From Ursus arctos (taxonomy: Eukaryota; Chordata; Mammalia; Carnivora; Ursidae): 64,000 nucleotides of DNA. The DNA lies in contig NW_026622997.1 in assembly GCF_023065955.2 (NCBI RefSeq), positions 6,434,001 through 6,498,000 on the forward strand, given 5' to 3'. A model generated the notes under the pieces. That model saw only the letters and a program-made list of their open reading frames with translations, was not told the DNA's origin and ran no database searches. Position 1 is the stretch's first letter; each line of letters begins with the position of its first letter. The position numbers and the translations under genes are program-made. Below are positions 33,965 to 44,269 of the stretch, in pieces.

Positions 33965-34295
33965 GTCAGAGTGAGCTGGGTTATCCCATGATAAGAAACA
34001 TCCTTAAAATCCCATGTGTGTTCTCACTCACAGGGTGTGTCCCGCACGGGTTGTCGGGGGGCTCTGCTCTATAAAATCACTGGAATCAGGGTGGTGGAAG
34101 CTCCATCACCCAGCAGCTGCAGGACCGGGAGCACACACCCTCTTTAGTCCCAATGGCAGGAGAGAGAAGCGAAAGATCACAATGCTTCCCCCAGCAACTG
34201 GCACAAGTCATTTCCACTCACCGCTCATTGACAGGGCTGGCCACAGGGCCCAATCTCACCAGCAATGGCTGGGAAGGATAGGTCTGTGAGTGCTC
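33965..34295 (-). mobile_element. Ancient LTR-like repeat, second copy
   Basis: 'aagaaacatccttaaaatccc', 'gggggctctgctctataaaatcac', 'gtcatttccactcaccgctcattgac' and 'gggcccaatctcaccagcaatgg' follow the same order as 32762-33410. Divergence is high. Confidence 0.4.
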
Positions 34296-34444
34296 AGGAC
34301 AAGCATGAGGCTGTGATGTCCGCCAGACCAAGGTACTGAGCAGCAGAGTTGGGTCTGGAACCCAGTTATGTGAGTTTCCTTTTAGTGTTCCTATTCAAAA
34401 AGCAGAATAAGTGGCTTCAACTAAAAATTAGATTCCAAGCCAAG

Positions 34445-34610
34445 GACCTTGGCTCAGTTGCTTTATCTGAGATTCAGTTTGGTCATTTATAAAGAGGAAT
34501 AATAAAATTGATCTCAAGGGTGTATATCGTGAGATAATGAATATTAAGTACCCGGTAAAGCACCTGGCTCACAGCAAGCACTCCTTAAATTGTTGCTGTT
34601 GAGGTTGTAG
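34445..34610 (+). repeat. MIR SINE
   Basis: 'gctcagttgctttatctgagattcag', 'gtcatttataaagaggaataata' and 'aaagcacctggctcacagcaagcac' are the forward MIR core to its 3' end. Confidence 0.7.
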
Positions 34611-35555
34611 TTTTAAAGCCGTATGACACTGGTGTGCCTTTTACTTTGATATCAAGAACCGATGGTGTGGGCCAGGTAATCCAGACACCTTACTCTGCTC
34701 TCTAGAGCTCAGACTAGGTTCGAATGACCCTCCAATGATAACTTTTATTGGAACTGGCAATTTGTTACTCAGACACTGAGAAAAACCTTTTCACAAACCT
34801 ACTACTGAGTGTGAGCTTTTTCTGAACTCGTTACTTTACCCATTAATTCAGTAAAGATCTATCACGCACATTCTCTTCACAAGGTACTATTTTTTCTGTG
34901 TGTCAGGAATACGGTGGCGGAAAAAAACAAAGTCTTGCCCTCACGGTGCTTAGAGTCTCTCAAGAAAAATAAAGTTACTTCACAGGGTCTTTGAAAATAC
35001 ACAAGGAGAGAAAATACCCTTACGTGTGAAGGGATTTGGAGACTGTCAGGCACATACTGCCACCGTAGTCAGTATCCATACACATAGCTTTGGGCACATT
35101 GAATCTGAGTCATCTCTATGGGTAAGAATGAGTACCCTGAGTCCTGGGGTGGCAGTTAACTGCCCAAAGCCCTTAGGAAGCCTCACTTCCTCCTCTGATT
35201 GTGTTTCTTCCACAAACCAAGCAAGCCTCAAGACACTTACCCTTCTCTCTTAGGCCATCCTACTTACCACATTCCCTTAATGTGATAAATCCAATAAATA
35301 TTATCAAAATAATAAATACTGACACCTTCTCAAAGGACTCAGCAAGTTGTGGCTGTCTGTTGCCCAGACTGGATATCTTGGTCATGGCCCTGATGGCTTT
35401 TCCTTTCTCTGTCCACTAGGCAACCTTCCCCACCACTCCATGTTGCCACCATCCTGCTATTATGCATATACACTCTGGTGCTCCGTCTCTTTCATCCTTT
35501 TCCTGAGCATGCCTTCCTTTATTCAATGGCTAGAAATCTAAACACCACCTGGTTC
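34611..35555. other. Unassigned sequence with a possible L2-like patch
   Basis: No gene seen. 34845-34965 ('cagtaaagatctatcacgc ... cttgccctcacggtgcttagag') recalls a very old LINE/SINE fragment. The rest is unrecognised. Confidence 0.35.
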
Positions 35556-35559
35556 ATGG

Positions 35560-35816
35560 CAATGGCCATACAGTCGAGCAGCAGCTAATGCAGCAGCTTC
35601 CCAAGTGTCAGACTGACCGCTCACGCTCTATGAAAGAGCCGCAAGCCTCTTTGCCACACGGCACCGTGGGAGTCATTTCTGACAGCTTGGTCTAGAACCC
35701 GTTTGTTCATCTTCCCTGTTGATTTTATGAACCATTTAATATCCTGTAAGAAATCCCTTTCTGCTCAAACTACTGAGGGTAGATTCTGTTCTGTAACCAA
35801 ACCCTAACCAATACAA
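35560..35816 (+). mobile_element. ERV LTR 3' part
   Basis: The end 'atatcctgtaagaaatcccttt ... gctcaaactactgagggtag' and 'ctgtaaccaaaccctaacca' is typical of the R-U5 end of old ERV LTRs. It is followed five bases later by a tRNA primer-binding-site match (35821-35837), which fixes the orientation. The 5' edge is vague. A related LTR end occurs at 46910-47175. Confidence 0.55.
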
Positions 35817-35820
35817 CGAT

Positions 35821-35837
35821 TGGTACCAGGAGGGGCT
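35821..35837 (+). other. Retroviral primer-binding site, tRNA-Leu type
   Basis: 'tggtaccaggaggggct' matches the complement of a tRNA-Leu 3' end (TGGTACCAGGAGTGGGG) for 12 bases and then again after a single missing T. In a retroelement this site binds the tRNA that primes reverse transcription, and it sits just downstream of the 5' LTR, as here. The following internal sequence is not recognisable as coding. Confidence 0.6.
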
Positions 35838-36169
35838 GCAGAACCTGTCGGGACACTTAGGAATGAAAATCAAAGATCCCTTATCTCAGTGGTTTTCCAA
35901 TTCTTGGGTCCAAGTGGTACACAGATCATTTTAAAGGAATCTATTTCCATATCCTCATCTTTCATATATACTCTTGCCCCAAGGACATGTTAAAATGCAC
36001 AATCATCCTTCACCCAATTTATAACAGAAAACAATAGCCTTCAGCTCTCCCGGGCTTAATCAGGTGATGGTCCTGGGCTTAGCAACCAAACACAGGGAAA
36101 GCCTTCCCTGATAACTCACCAAGGCACCATAACCCTCCTGCCTTTCCGTCTTCCCCTGTCTCATGTTAT
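35838..36169. other. Possible ERV leader, otherwise unassigned
   Basis: Downstream of the primer-binding site and so expected to be retroviral leader, but no gag-like frame or motif can be read. Confidence 0.3.
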
Positions 36170-36330
36170 ATTCTTGAAGGGTGAGGTCGGCTTTGGTAAC
36201 TGAGTATTTTGGCCTGTGCTGGGACGTTCTGAATTCAGGTGTGTGATGAAGTGAAGCTGTGAGAGTAATGACAAGTTTTGTTTAATAACTTTACCTCTTA
36301 CATCTTTCAACTACTGTCAAGGAACACATC
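36170..36330 (+). repeat. Unnamed dispersed repeat, copy 2
   Basis: Counterpart of 29430-29600. The shared order is 'gggtgaggtcgg', 'ttttggcctgtg', 'ggtgtgtgat', 'gagagtaatgacaag', 'tttgtttaataac' and 'caactactgtcaaggaacac'. Here it lies about 350 bp downstream of a retroviral primer-binding site, which suggests an ERV-internal origin. Confidence 0.5.
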
Positions 36331-36519
36331 CATTTTTGAGGGAGAGTCCTGTGAGAGAAAGGAGAGAGAACTCGGGTAAGAAATACTATGTGATTTTGGA
36401 AATACAGCTAGGAAGGAATGGGAAAAACTGACTGATGAAACTGTCAGAAACCCTTTTCCATTCCATCAGCTTTATTTTGTGATCAGGGGTTTCCAGCAGT
36501 TACATCTATAAACGCGAAA

Positions 36520-36690
36520 AGTGGGAAAAGAATTGATACAGAGAATAGATCTTAAGCATTCTCACCACAACAAAGAAAAGAAAAAAGTTAACTATCTGAA
36601 GTGATGGATATGTTATTATGTTGATCTTGGTAATCTTGCCACAACGTATACGTATGCCGAAACATCCCACAGCACATGTGGTCTATTTCT
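36520..36690 (+). mobile_element. L1MA/MB 3' end fragment
   Basis: 'gagaatagatcttaagcattctcaccac', 'gtgatggatatgttat' and 'ttgccacaacgtatacgtatgcc' match the L1MA 3'UTR. It is short and diverged. Confidence 0.55.
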
Positions 36691-37086
36691 GGGTGTCCTC
36701 TCTTGTACTGAAATGTTGCCATCTTCCTCTAACTTGCATGATTGGACGGACCCTCTCAGCTGTGATTGTCCCGGGGCTTCTGTGAGCAACACCGGTATCT
36801 TGATCTACCATTGACACTTGAAGTACTATTAGACCTGTCTTAGGCCCAAGTGGTAAAGCTTCTTGCTCTTGGCCGGAATAATTTTCCCTGGATTCCCCTC
36901 AAAGTTGGTGGTCTAATAGGTTATTCAGAAAATGGGTCAGAACTATGCACTCATATATAGTGCATATTAATTCTCAAATCCAAAGTCCCATCAAGTTCTG
37001 TGGCTATTTAATAGCAGAAGGTATGCAAGGTGGAGCAAGTTGCCTTTTGCTTTGCAGAGAAATATCCCATCACTCTGCAGGTCACT
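36691..37086. other. Unassigned sequence, no gene seen
   Basis: No repeat family or exon recognised between the L1 3' fragment and the AT-rich microsatellite. Confidence 0.4.
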
Positions 37087-37157
37087 GTATATATATACAT
37101 ATATACACACACACATATATACATATATACACACATATATGCGTATATATATATAAT
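37087..37157. repeat. (TA/CA)n microsatellite
   Basis: About 70 bases of alternating tata, taca and caca units at the edge of the ancient L1. Confidence 0.9.
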
Positions 37158-37985
37158 TCTCTTTATCCATTGATGAACATGTAAGTTGTTCCCATATCTT
37201 GACTTGTGAATAATGCTACAATGAACACGGGAGTTAGATATATACCCAGAAGTGAGATTGCTGGATCGAATGATAGTTCTAATTTTTTGAGACTCTCCTT
37301 ACTTGTTTTCCATAATGATTGAATCGGTTTGCACTCTCACCAGCAGAGCACAGGGTTCCCTTTTCTCCACATCCTCACCAACATTTATCTCCTGGGTTTT
37401 TAATGTTAGCTGTTCTAACAGGACCAGGTGATATCCCATTGTGATTCTGATTTGCATTTCCCTGATCGTTAGTGATGTTGAGCACCTTTTCTTGTATCTG
37501 TTGGCCATTCATATGTCTTTTTTGGAAAACTGTCTATTCAGTTCTTCTTTCCTTTTTTCAATCAGATTGCTTGTTTGGTTTTGTTTGTTTGTTTGTTTTG
37601 GGGGGGGTGTTTTGTTTTTGATGATGGTCCTGGTGGGTTTTCTTCATTTCTGTTGACTTGTATGAGTTCTTTATATGTTATGGATATTAATGCTTTATCA
37701 GATATGTAATTTGCAAATATTTCTTCCCACCCCATAGGTTGCCTTTTCATTTGGTCGATGATTTCCTTTGCTGTGCAGAAGCTTTTTAGTTTCATGTAGT
37801 CCCATTTGCTTATTTTGCTTTTGTTGCTTTTGCCTTTGGTGCTGAATCCAAAAAAATCATTGCCAAGACCACTGTCAAGAAGTTTACCTACTATGTTTTC
37901 TTCTAGATGTCTTATGGTTTCAGTTCTTGCGTTCAAGTCTTCAATCCATTCTGAGTTGACTTTTGTGTATGGTATAAGATACAAT

Positions 37986-38014
37986 CCACATTTATTTATT
38001 TATTTATTTATTTG
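37986..38014. repeat. (TTTA)n microsatellite
   Basis: Six ttta units inside the ancient L1. Confidence 0.85.
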
Positions 38015-38669
38015 CATGTGGCTGGATGGTTTCCAGCTATACAAGACCAGTACTTTGTGCTAAATTAATTAGTGAAAGTGCCTGGGTTTGTTTCTAGGTT
38101 CTCTATTCTCTGTGTCTGCTTTCACACCAAGACCATACTGTTCTGATCAGTAATATAGTTTGAAAACAGGAAATGTGATACATCCAGCTTTGTTCTTGTT
38201 TCTTAAGATTGATTTGGCTCCTTGGCATCTTTTGTGGAGCCGTACAAATTTTAGGATTTTTTTTTCCTGTGGAAAATGCCACTGGAATTTTGATAGGGGT
38301 TGCATTGAATCTGTAGATCACTTTGGGTCATTTGGAGGTTTTAATAATATTAATTCTACAATCCACAAACATGGAATATTTTTTCATTGTTTGTGGCTTC
38401 TTTAATTTCTTTCATCAATGTCATAACTTTTTGTGTATTGCTCTTTCACCTCCTTGGTTAAATTTATACCTAAGTATTTTATTATTTTTGATGCTAGTGT
38501 AAATAAGACCATTTCATTATTTTCTCTTTCTTGATAGTTCATCTTTAGTGTTTAAAAACACAATTGATTTTTGTTTATTGATTTTGTATCTTGCAATGTT
38601 ACCGGATTTGTTTATTAGTTCTAACAGTTTGTTTGGGTGGAATCTTTAGGGAATTCTATATATAATATC

Positions 38670-39530
38670 ATGTCATCTGCAAATGGAAACCATTTTTCTT
38701 CTTCTGATTTGGATGTTTGGTCTGTCCTTCCTTCCTTCCTTCCTTCCTTCCTTCCTTCCTTCCTTCCTTCCTTCCTCCTTCCAGCTAATTCCTCTGTCTA
38801 GGACTTAAGTGGGGAGAGTGGGCATCCTTGTCTTGCTCCTGTTCTTAGAGGAAAATCTTTCAGCTTTTCAGCATTGAGTATGATGTTAGGTGGGGGTTTG
38901 TCATATACAGCCTTTATTATGTTGAGGTACATTCACTGTATGTCCAGTTTGTTGAGTTTTATCATAAAAGATGTTGAATTTTGTCAAATGCTTTTTTGCA
39001 TCTTTTTAAAAAATCATATGATTTTTATCCTCCCTCTTGTCAATGCGGTGTATCACATTCATTTGCAGATGTTAAGCTATCTTTGCATCCCAGGGATAAA
39101 TCCCACTTGATCATTGTGTGTGATCTCTTTCATGTCCTGTTGAATTTGCTTTGCTAAGATTTTGTTGAGGGCATCTACATCTAAGTCCATCTGGGATATT
39201 GGCTTGTAATTTTTATTTCTTGTAATGTCCTTTTCTGGTTTTGATGTAAGAGGAATACTGGCCTCATAAAGTGATTTTGGAAGTGTTCCCTCCTCTGCTA
39301 TTTTTTGGAATACTTTGAGAAGTATTGGTATTAATTTTTCTTTAAATGTTTGGTAGAATTCACCAGTGAAATCATCAGGCCCTGGACTTTTGCTTGTTGG
39401 GAAGTTCCTGATTAATGATTCGACATTTTTACTAGTAATCAGTCTGTTCAGATATTCTATTTTTTCATGATTCAGTCTTGGTTCGTTGTCTGTTTCTAGG
39501 AATTTTTCCATTTCTTCTGTCATACAACTT
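38670..39530 (-). pseudogene. L1 reverse transcriptase remnant
   Basis: An open stretch at 39077-39523 reads 'NEPRLNHEKIEYLNRLIT', 'SPGPDDFTGEFYQTF' and '[11 protein letters not shown]', the fingers of the L1 RT. The catalytic FADD codons are still intact at 38672-38683, but stops and frame changes lie between them and a (TTCC)n expansion lies close by. Clearly dead. Confidence 0.85.
38725..38776. repeat. (TTCC)n microsatellite
   Basis: About 12 uninterrupted ttcc units, expanded inside the RT region of the ancient L1. Its purity predicts length polymorphism. Confidence 0.95.
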
Positions 39531-40210
39531 GGTGTATAATTATTGATAGTAGTCTTTTATGAACTTTGTATTTTTGCAGTATCGATTGTAATATCTCCTC
39601 TCATTTATAATTGTATTTGAGTCCTCTATCTTTTTTCTTGGTGAGCCTAACTTAAGGTGTGTCTATTTTGTTTACCTTTTAAAAGAAAAAAAAAAAAACA
39701 GCTCATAGTTTCTTTGGTCTTTTTTATTGTCTTTTTAGTCTCTATTTCATTCATTTCTGCTCTTATCTTTGTTATTTCTGTCCGTCTGCTAATTTGGGAC
39801 ATAACTTGTTCTTCCTTTCCAAATTCCTTGAGGTGTAAATTAGGTCATTCATTTGAGATTTTTTCTTTTTCTTAATGTAGACATTTATTCCTATGAATTT
39901 CCCATTTAGATTTTAAGCATAGGGAGAGGAAGATGGCAGTGGAATTGGAGGACCCTAGGCTCACCACATCCCACAAACACAACTAGATAGCTATCAAGTC
40001 ATCCTAAATACACCAAAAATTGACCTGAAGACTGACATAAGCTCCACAACTAAAGGGAGAGAAGAGGCCATATTGAAGAAGGTAAGAAGTACAGAGACAT
40101 GGTTTAGGGGAGAAACAGGTTGTGGTTGCAGCAGAGGGGAGGGAGCCATGGTTATGGAGAACGGTGAGGGAGAGAGGAGAACACAGGAGACTTGACTTGT
40201 TTGCTTTTCC

Positions 40211-40238
40211 CTCCCCATCTCCCCCTCCCCCCTCCTCT

Positions 40239-40274
<36 letters not shown>

Positions 40275-40301
40275 AATAAAATCTAAAAAAAAAAAAAAAA
40301 A
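40211..40301 (+). repeat. SINEC 3' fragment with (TG)n
   Basis: 'ctccccctcccccctcctctc', then (TG)15 at 40241-40270, then 'tataaataaaatct' and an A run. This is the pyrimidine-rich 3' part and tail of a carnivore SINE without the tRNA head. The (TC)n normally found here has been replaced by (TG)n. Confidence 0.7.
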
Positions 40302-40329
40302 CATATTCATGCAATGAACAGCAGTCTGG

Positions 40330-40960
40330 AAGACCCAGAGGAATGAATTAGTGACCAAGAAGACAAAATAATGGAAAATAATGAATCTGAGCAAAAGAGA
40401 GAAAGAAGAATTATGCAACACAAGAATATACTTAGGGAATTCAGTGACTCCATCAACTGTAATAACATTTGTATTATAGAAGTCCCAAAAGAAGAAGAGA
40501 GAGAAAAGGGGAGCAGAAAATTTATTTGAAGAACTAATAGCTGAAAACTTTCTTAATCTGGGGAAGGAAGCAGACATCCAGATCCAGGAGGCACAGGGAA
40601 CTCCCATCAAAATCAACAAAAGCAGGCCAACACCAAAACTTATTGTAATTAAATTTGCAAAATATAGTGATAAAGAAAAAAATCATAAAAGCAGCAAGAC
40701 AAAAGGAGTCCTGAACTTTCAAGATAAAACCCATAAGGTAATCTGGAGATTTCTTAAGAGAAATTTTACAAGCCAGAAGAAAATGGATGATATATTCAAA
40801 ATGCTGAATGGGAAAAATATGCAACCAAAAACACTCTATCCAGCAACGCTATCATTCGGAATAGGAGTGATAAAGAGTTTCCCAGACAAAAAAAAAAACT
40901 AAAGGAGTTAATGGTCACTAAACCAGCCCAGCAAGAAATATTAAAGGGGACTCTTTGAAA
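40330..40960 (+). pseudogene. L1 ORF1 remnant
   Basis: Codes in broken frames for ORF1 blocks: 'NNICIIEVPKEEERE'-like near 40460-40510 and a C-terminal 'KNYATK/LNGKNMQPKTLYPAT'-like stretch near 40805-40850. Frameshifts throughout. Confidence 0.75.
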
Positions 40961-41029
40961 GGAAAGGATAGACCAAAAGTGGTAAAGACAAGAAAGGAGC
41001 CGACAAAATCTCCAGAAAAAAATGACAAA

Positions 41030-41359
41030 ACAAGTAATAAAATGGCAATAAATACATATCTATCAATAATTACTAGGAATATAAGTGAACTAAATGCTCC
41101 AATCAAAAGACATAAGGTATCAGAATGGATAAAAAAAAAAAAAGACCCATCTATATGCTTCCTGCAAGACCCATCTATATGCTTCCTGCAAGACCCATCT
41201 ATATGCTTCCTGCAAGAGGCTCATTTTAGACCTAAAGACACCTGCAGATTGAAAGTGAGGGGATGGAGAAATATTTATCATTCAAATGGATGTCAAAAGA
41301 AAGTGGGAATAGTAATATTTATACCAGACAAATTAGACTTTAAAACAAAGATGTAACAA
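41030..41359 (+). pseudogene. L1 endonuclease N-terminus with tripled 8-residue unit
   Basis: The N-terminal endonuclease of ORF2 ('SIITRNISELNAPIKRHKVSEWIKK') in an open frame. The segment before the catalytic glutamate is present three times: DPSICFLQ x3, then EAHFRPK. The repeats are exact 24-bp copies at 41144-41215. The nested L1 insertion follows at 41360. Confidence 0.9.
41144..41215 (+). repeat. 3 x 24-bp perfect tandem repeat
   Basis: Three identical units, each starting 'gacccatctatatgcttcct' and ending 'gcaa' (41144-41167, 41168-41191, 41192-41215). Other L1 copies here have one unit. The expansion is in frame. Confidence 0.97.
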
Positions 41360-42122
41360 GAACACAGGAAAAATGTTGGTAGAGAATGCAGAGAAAGGGG
41401 AACATTCTTACACTGCTGGTGGGAATGAAACTGGTGCAGCCACTCTAGAAAACAGTATGGAGGTTCCTTAAAAAGTTAAAAATAGAACTTCCAAATGATC
41501 CAGCAATTGAACTTCTAGGCATTTACCCAAAGGATACAAAAATACTGATTCAAAGGGGCACGTGCACTCCAATGTTTATAGCAGCATTATCAACAATAGC
41601 CAAATTATGGAAAGAGCCCGATGTCCATCAACTGATAAATAGATAAAGAAGAAGATAGATATATAATGGAATACTACTCAGCCATCAAAAAGAATGAAAT
41701 CTTGCCATTTGCAATGACGTGGATGAAGCTAGGGTGTATTATGCTAAGCAAAATAAGTAGTCAGAGAAAGGCAAATACTATATAATTCCACTCATATGTG
41801 GAATTTAAGAAACAAAACAGATGAACATAGGGGAAGGACCCCCAACCCCCAAAAAAAGAGAAAAAGAGAGGGAGGCAAGCCATAGAAGACTCTCAACTAT
41901 AGGAACAAACTGAGGGTTACTGGAGGGTGTTGTGTTTGGAGATGGGCTAAATGGGTGGTGAATATTAAGGAGGGCACTTGTTGTGATGAGCACTGGGTGT
42001 TATGTATAAGTGATGAATCACTAAATTCTACTACTGAAATCAATATTATATTATACGTTAACTAACTAGAATTTAAATAAAAACTTGATATAAATAATAA
42101 ATAAATAAGTAAATAAATAAAT
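41360..42122 (+). mobile_element. L1 3' end nested in L1
   Basis: ORF2 C-terminal sequence ('ggaaaaatgttggtagagaatgc') starts abruptly and runs to the 3' end 'gaatttaaataaaaacttg' with an (AAAT)n tail (42085-42120). The interrupted endonuclease sequence resumes right after it ('agagacaaagaaggacactat'), so this is an insertion, not a continuation. The TSD is too short or eroded to define. Confidence 0.85.
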
Positions 42123-42166
42123 AGAGACAAAGAAGGACACTATATAATGATAAAGGAGATAATCCA

Positions 42167-42357
42167 GGGGTGCCTGGGTGGCTCAGTCAGTTGAGAAGTT
42201 GTCTTGGTTTCAGCTCAGGTCATGATTTTGAGGTCATGAGATCAAGCCCCACATGGGGCTTCATGCTCAACACAGAGTCTGCTTGTCCCTCTTCCTCCCC
42301 CTCTCCCTCCTCTCTCTCTCTCTCTAAAATAAATAAATAAAATCTTTTTTTAAAAAA
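42167..42357 (+). mobile_element. Carnivore SINE inside L1 endonuclease
   Basis: Head 'ggggtgcctgggtggctcag', tail 'aaataaataaataaaatc'. Imperfect TSD 'ggagataatcca' (42155-42166) and 'gggatgatccaa' (42361-42372). Confidence 0.93.
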
Positions 42358-42801
42358 GGGGGGATGATCCAACAAGAAGATGTAACAATTGTAAATATTT
42401 ATGCACAAAACATATGAAAAATACATGAAAAAATTAATAATAAACATAAAGGAACTAACTGATAATAATACAATAATAGTAGGGTCTTTAATACCCCACT
42501 TACATCAATGGACAGATCATCTAAACAGAAACTAAACAAGGAAACAATGGCTTTGAATGACACACTGGACCAGATGGACTTAACAGATACATTCAGAACA
42601 TTCCATCATAAAAAAAGCAGAATATTCCTTTTCAAGTGCACGTGTGACATCCTGTAAAATAGATCACATATTAGGTCACAAAATAGGCCTCAACAAATGC
42701 AAACACATTGAAGTCATACCATGCACCTTTTCTGACCAGAAGATATTTGCAAATGATATATCTAATAAAGAGTTAGTACCCAAAACATATAAGGAACTTA
42801 C

Positions 42802-42877
42802 ATAACTCAGCTGAGTTATATATGATATATATATATACTTATATACATATATTTAAAACTTATATATAAGTTTTAAA
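42802..42877. repeat. AT-rich tract with two perfect palindromes
   Basis: ATAACTCAGCTGAGTTAT at 42802-42819 is a perfect 18-bp palindrome. A second perfect palindrome of 26 bp spans 42852-42877, with core AAAACTTATATATAAGTTTT. Between them lies (TA)n. The normal L1 sequence at this point ('ataactcaacacccaaa...') has neither. Confidence 0.95.
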
Positions 42878-43125
42878 AGTTAGGGTGCCAAAAGTAAATA
42901 AACCAATTAAAAAATGGGCAGAAGACATGACTAGACATTTTTCCAAAGAAGACATCCAGATGGCCAACAGACACATGAAAAGATGCTCAACGTTACTCAT
43001 CATCAGGGAAATTCAAATCAGAACCACAATGAGATGTCAAATTTCTCTCTCTGTTCACCTTCTAGGATCCCTATGATCTGTACGTTGGTCTATTTGTGGT
43101 GTCTCATTAGTCCTCTAAGCTGTCT

Positions 43126-43368
43126 TCACTTTTTTGCTCTTTGCTTTTTGCTCCTTTGATCAGAGATATTCCACTGCCTTGTCTTCAAGTTCATGGATCC
43201 TTTCTTCCACTTGATCTGGGGTGCTGTTGAACTCACTACTGAGTTTTTCAGTTCAATTATTGAAGTCTTCATCTCCATGATTTGTTTGGTACTTTTTACC
43301 ACTTCATCTCTATGATTTGTTTGGTACTTTTTAATATTTTCTGTCTCTTTGTTGAAATTCTCACTCAT
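43126..43368 (-). pseudogene. L1 ORF1 coiled-coil remnant
   Basis: Translates to a lysine/glutamate-rich helical stretch ('SIIELKNSVVSS', 'SDQRSKKQRAKK') like the end of the ORF1 coiled coil. A 35-bp tandem duplication (43267-43301, 43302-43336) falls inside and shifts the frame. Confidence 0.6.
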
Positions 43369-44269
43369 GCATTGTTCTCCTGAATTTGTTGAGTATCTTC
43401 ATGATCATTATTTTGAACTCTATCAGGTAAATCTCTATATCCTTTCCATTAAGGTCTGGTTCTAGTTTTATCTTGCTATTTTGTTTGGAACACATTCCTC
43501 TATTTCTTCATTCTCCTTGCTTTTCTGTGTTGGTTTCTGTGCATTAGCTTTAAGAGCTGCCTCTCCCAGTCTTGACAGACTGGTTTCAGGTAGGAAATGA
43601 ACCTTATCAATCAGCCTGGCTTGAGCTCTTGGTTGTCTTTCAAACCTCTGTGACTGTACAAGCTGTTTTCTTTGTCCTTGGTGCCTCCCAGCAGTTAAGA
43701 GTATACCAAAGGGGAAGATCACAATCAGCACCTAGATGCAGGTTGATTAGAAGTCACACCTTCAGCTCAGCATTAGAATTGGGAACATCCCTGAGCCAAA
43801 GGAATCTGATAATAGGATGGTTCCAGAACTAATTTACAATCTACCACATAACAATCTTAACTGGGCAGCTTCAAGGGCATACAGATTCCTAGGGGAAGGG
43901 CAAACATGTCTCTCAAATAAACCTTACAGGATTTAGTAAAGGCCATGAGACAGAAGTATTTCCACAACATGCTTCTTTCTATTCTCTATAAATAAAGGTC
44001 CCTTTAACTGAAAGCAGGCTCATGGGTCTAACCTCCCAGATAGCCAAGCAGGGAATGCCACATGGGAGGGAAAGGATGAGCCTGCATGAGATTGCCCAGC
44101 ACTCAGCCCATAGCTTCCAGAGGAGAAAACGCTTCAACGGTAGGATTCAGGGGAACTTTGGTCACAGGTTCCTTCAGCCCGGGGCCCAGGGCAAATGACA
44201 CATGTAGGTTAAAGCAGCTTTGAAGTATCTTCCTTGTGCAACTAGAATAGTAAGAGGAAAGGAAACTAT

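Larger units (their letters stand above)
37158..39912 (-). mobile_element. Ancient L1 (L1MA type), ORF2 half
   Basis: Continuous minus-strand L1 ORF2 from the C-terminal end (37158) back to upstream of the reverse transcriptase (39912). Marks on the plus strand are 'ttatccattgatgaacatg', 'gattgctggatcgaatg', 'gtgattctgatttgcatttccctgat' and 'gggataaatcccacttgatcattgtg'. It is cut at 39912 by a younger plus-strand L1. ORF1 and 5'UTR of the same type and strand resume at 43034-46468, so these are probably the two halves of one element, with ORF1/endonuclease material (my estimate about 1.5 kb) lost. Confidence 0.85.
39913..43033 (+). mobile_element. Younger carnivore L1, rearranged
   Basis: Starts at the true L1 5' end ('ggagaggaagatggcagtgg', 39920s) with part of the 5'UTR, then ORF1 (40330-40960) and the ORF2 endonuclease (41030-41359, resuming 42123-42740). 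At about 42740 it jumps from endonuclease ('cttttctgaccag') to the ORF2 C-terminal region ('agatatttgcaaatgatatatc'), losing the reverse transcriptase. It ends at about 43033 without 3'UTR or poly(A). Insertions: a SINE fragment (40211-40301), an L1 3' end (41360-42122) and a SINE (42167-42357). It splits an ancient minus-strand L1. Confidence 0.85.

Noticed and set aside
40152..40619. 155-codon minus-strand open frame
   Set aside because: Antisense to L1 ORF1 and a (TG)n tract, which gives the His/Thr repeats.
41144..41215. CRISPR array
   Set aside because: Units are directly adjacent with no spacers, in a mammalian L1. It is a simple tandem repeat.
43267..43336. Coding tandem repeat in an ORF1-like protein
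   Set aside because: The unit is 35 bp, not a multiple of three, in a dead L1. It is a decay-phase duplication.
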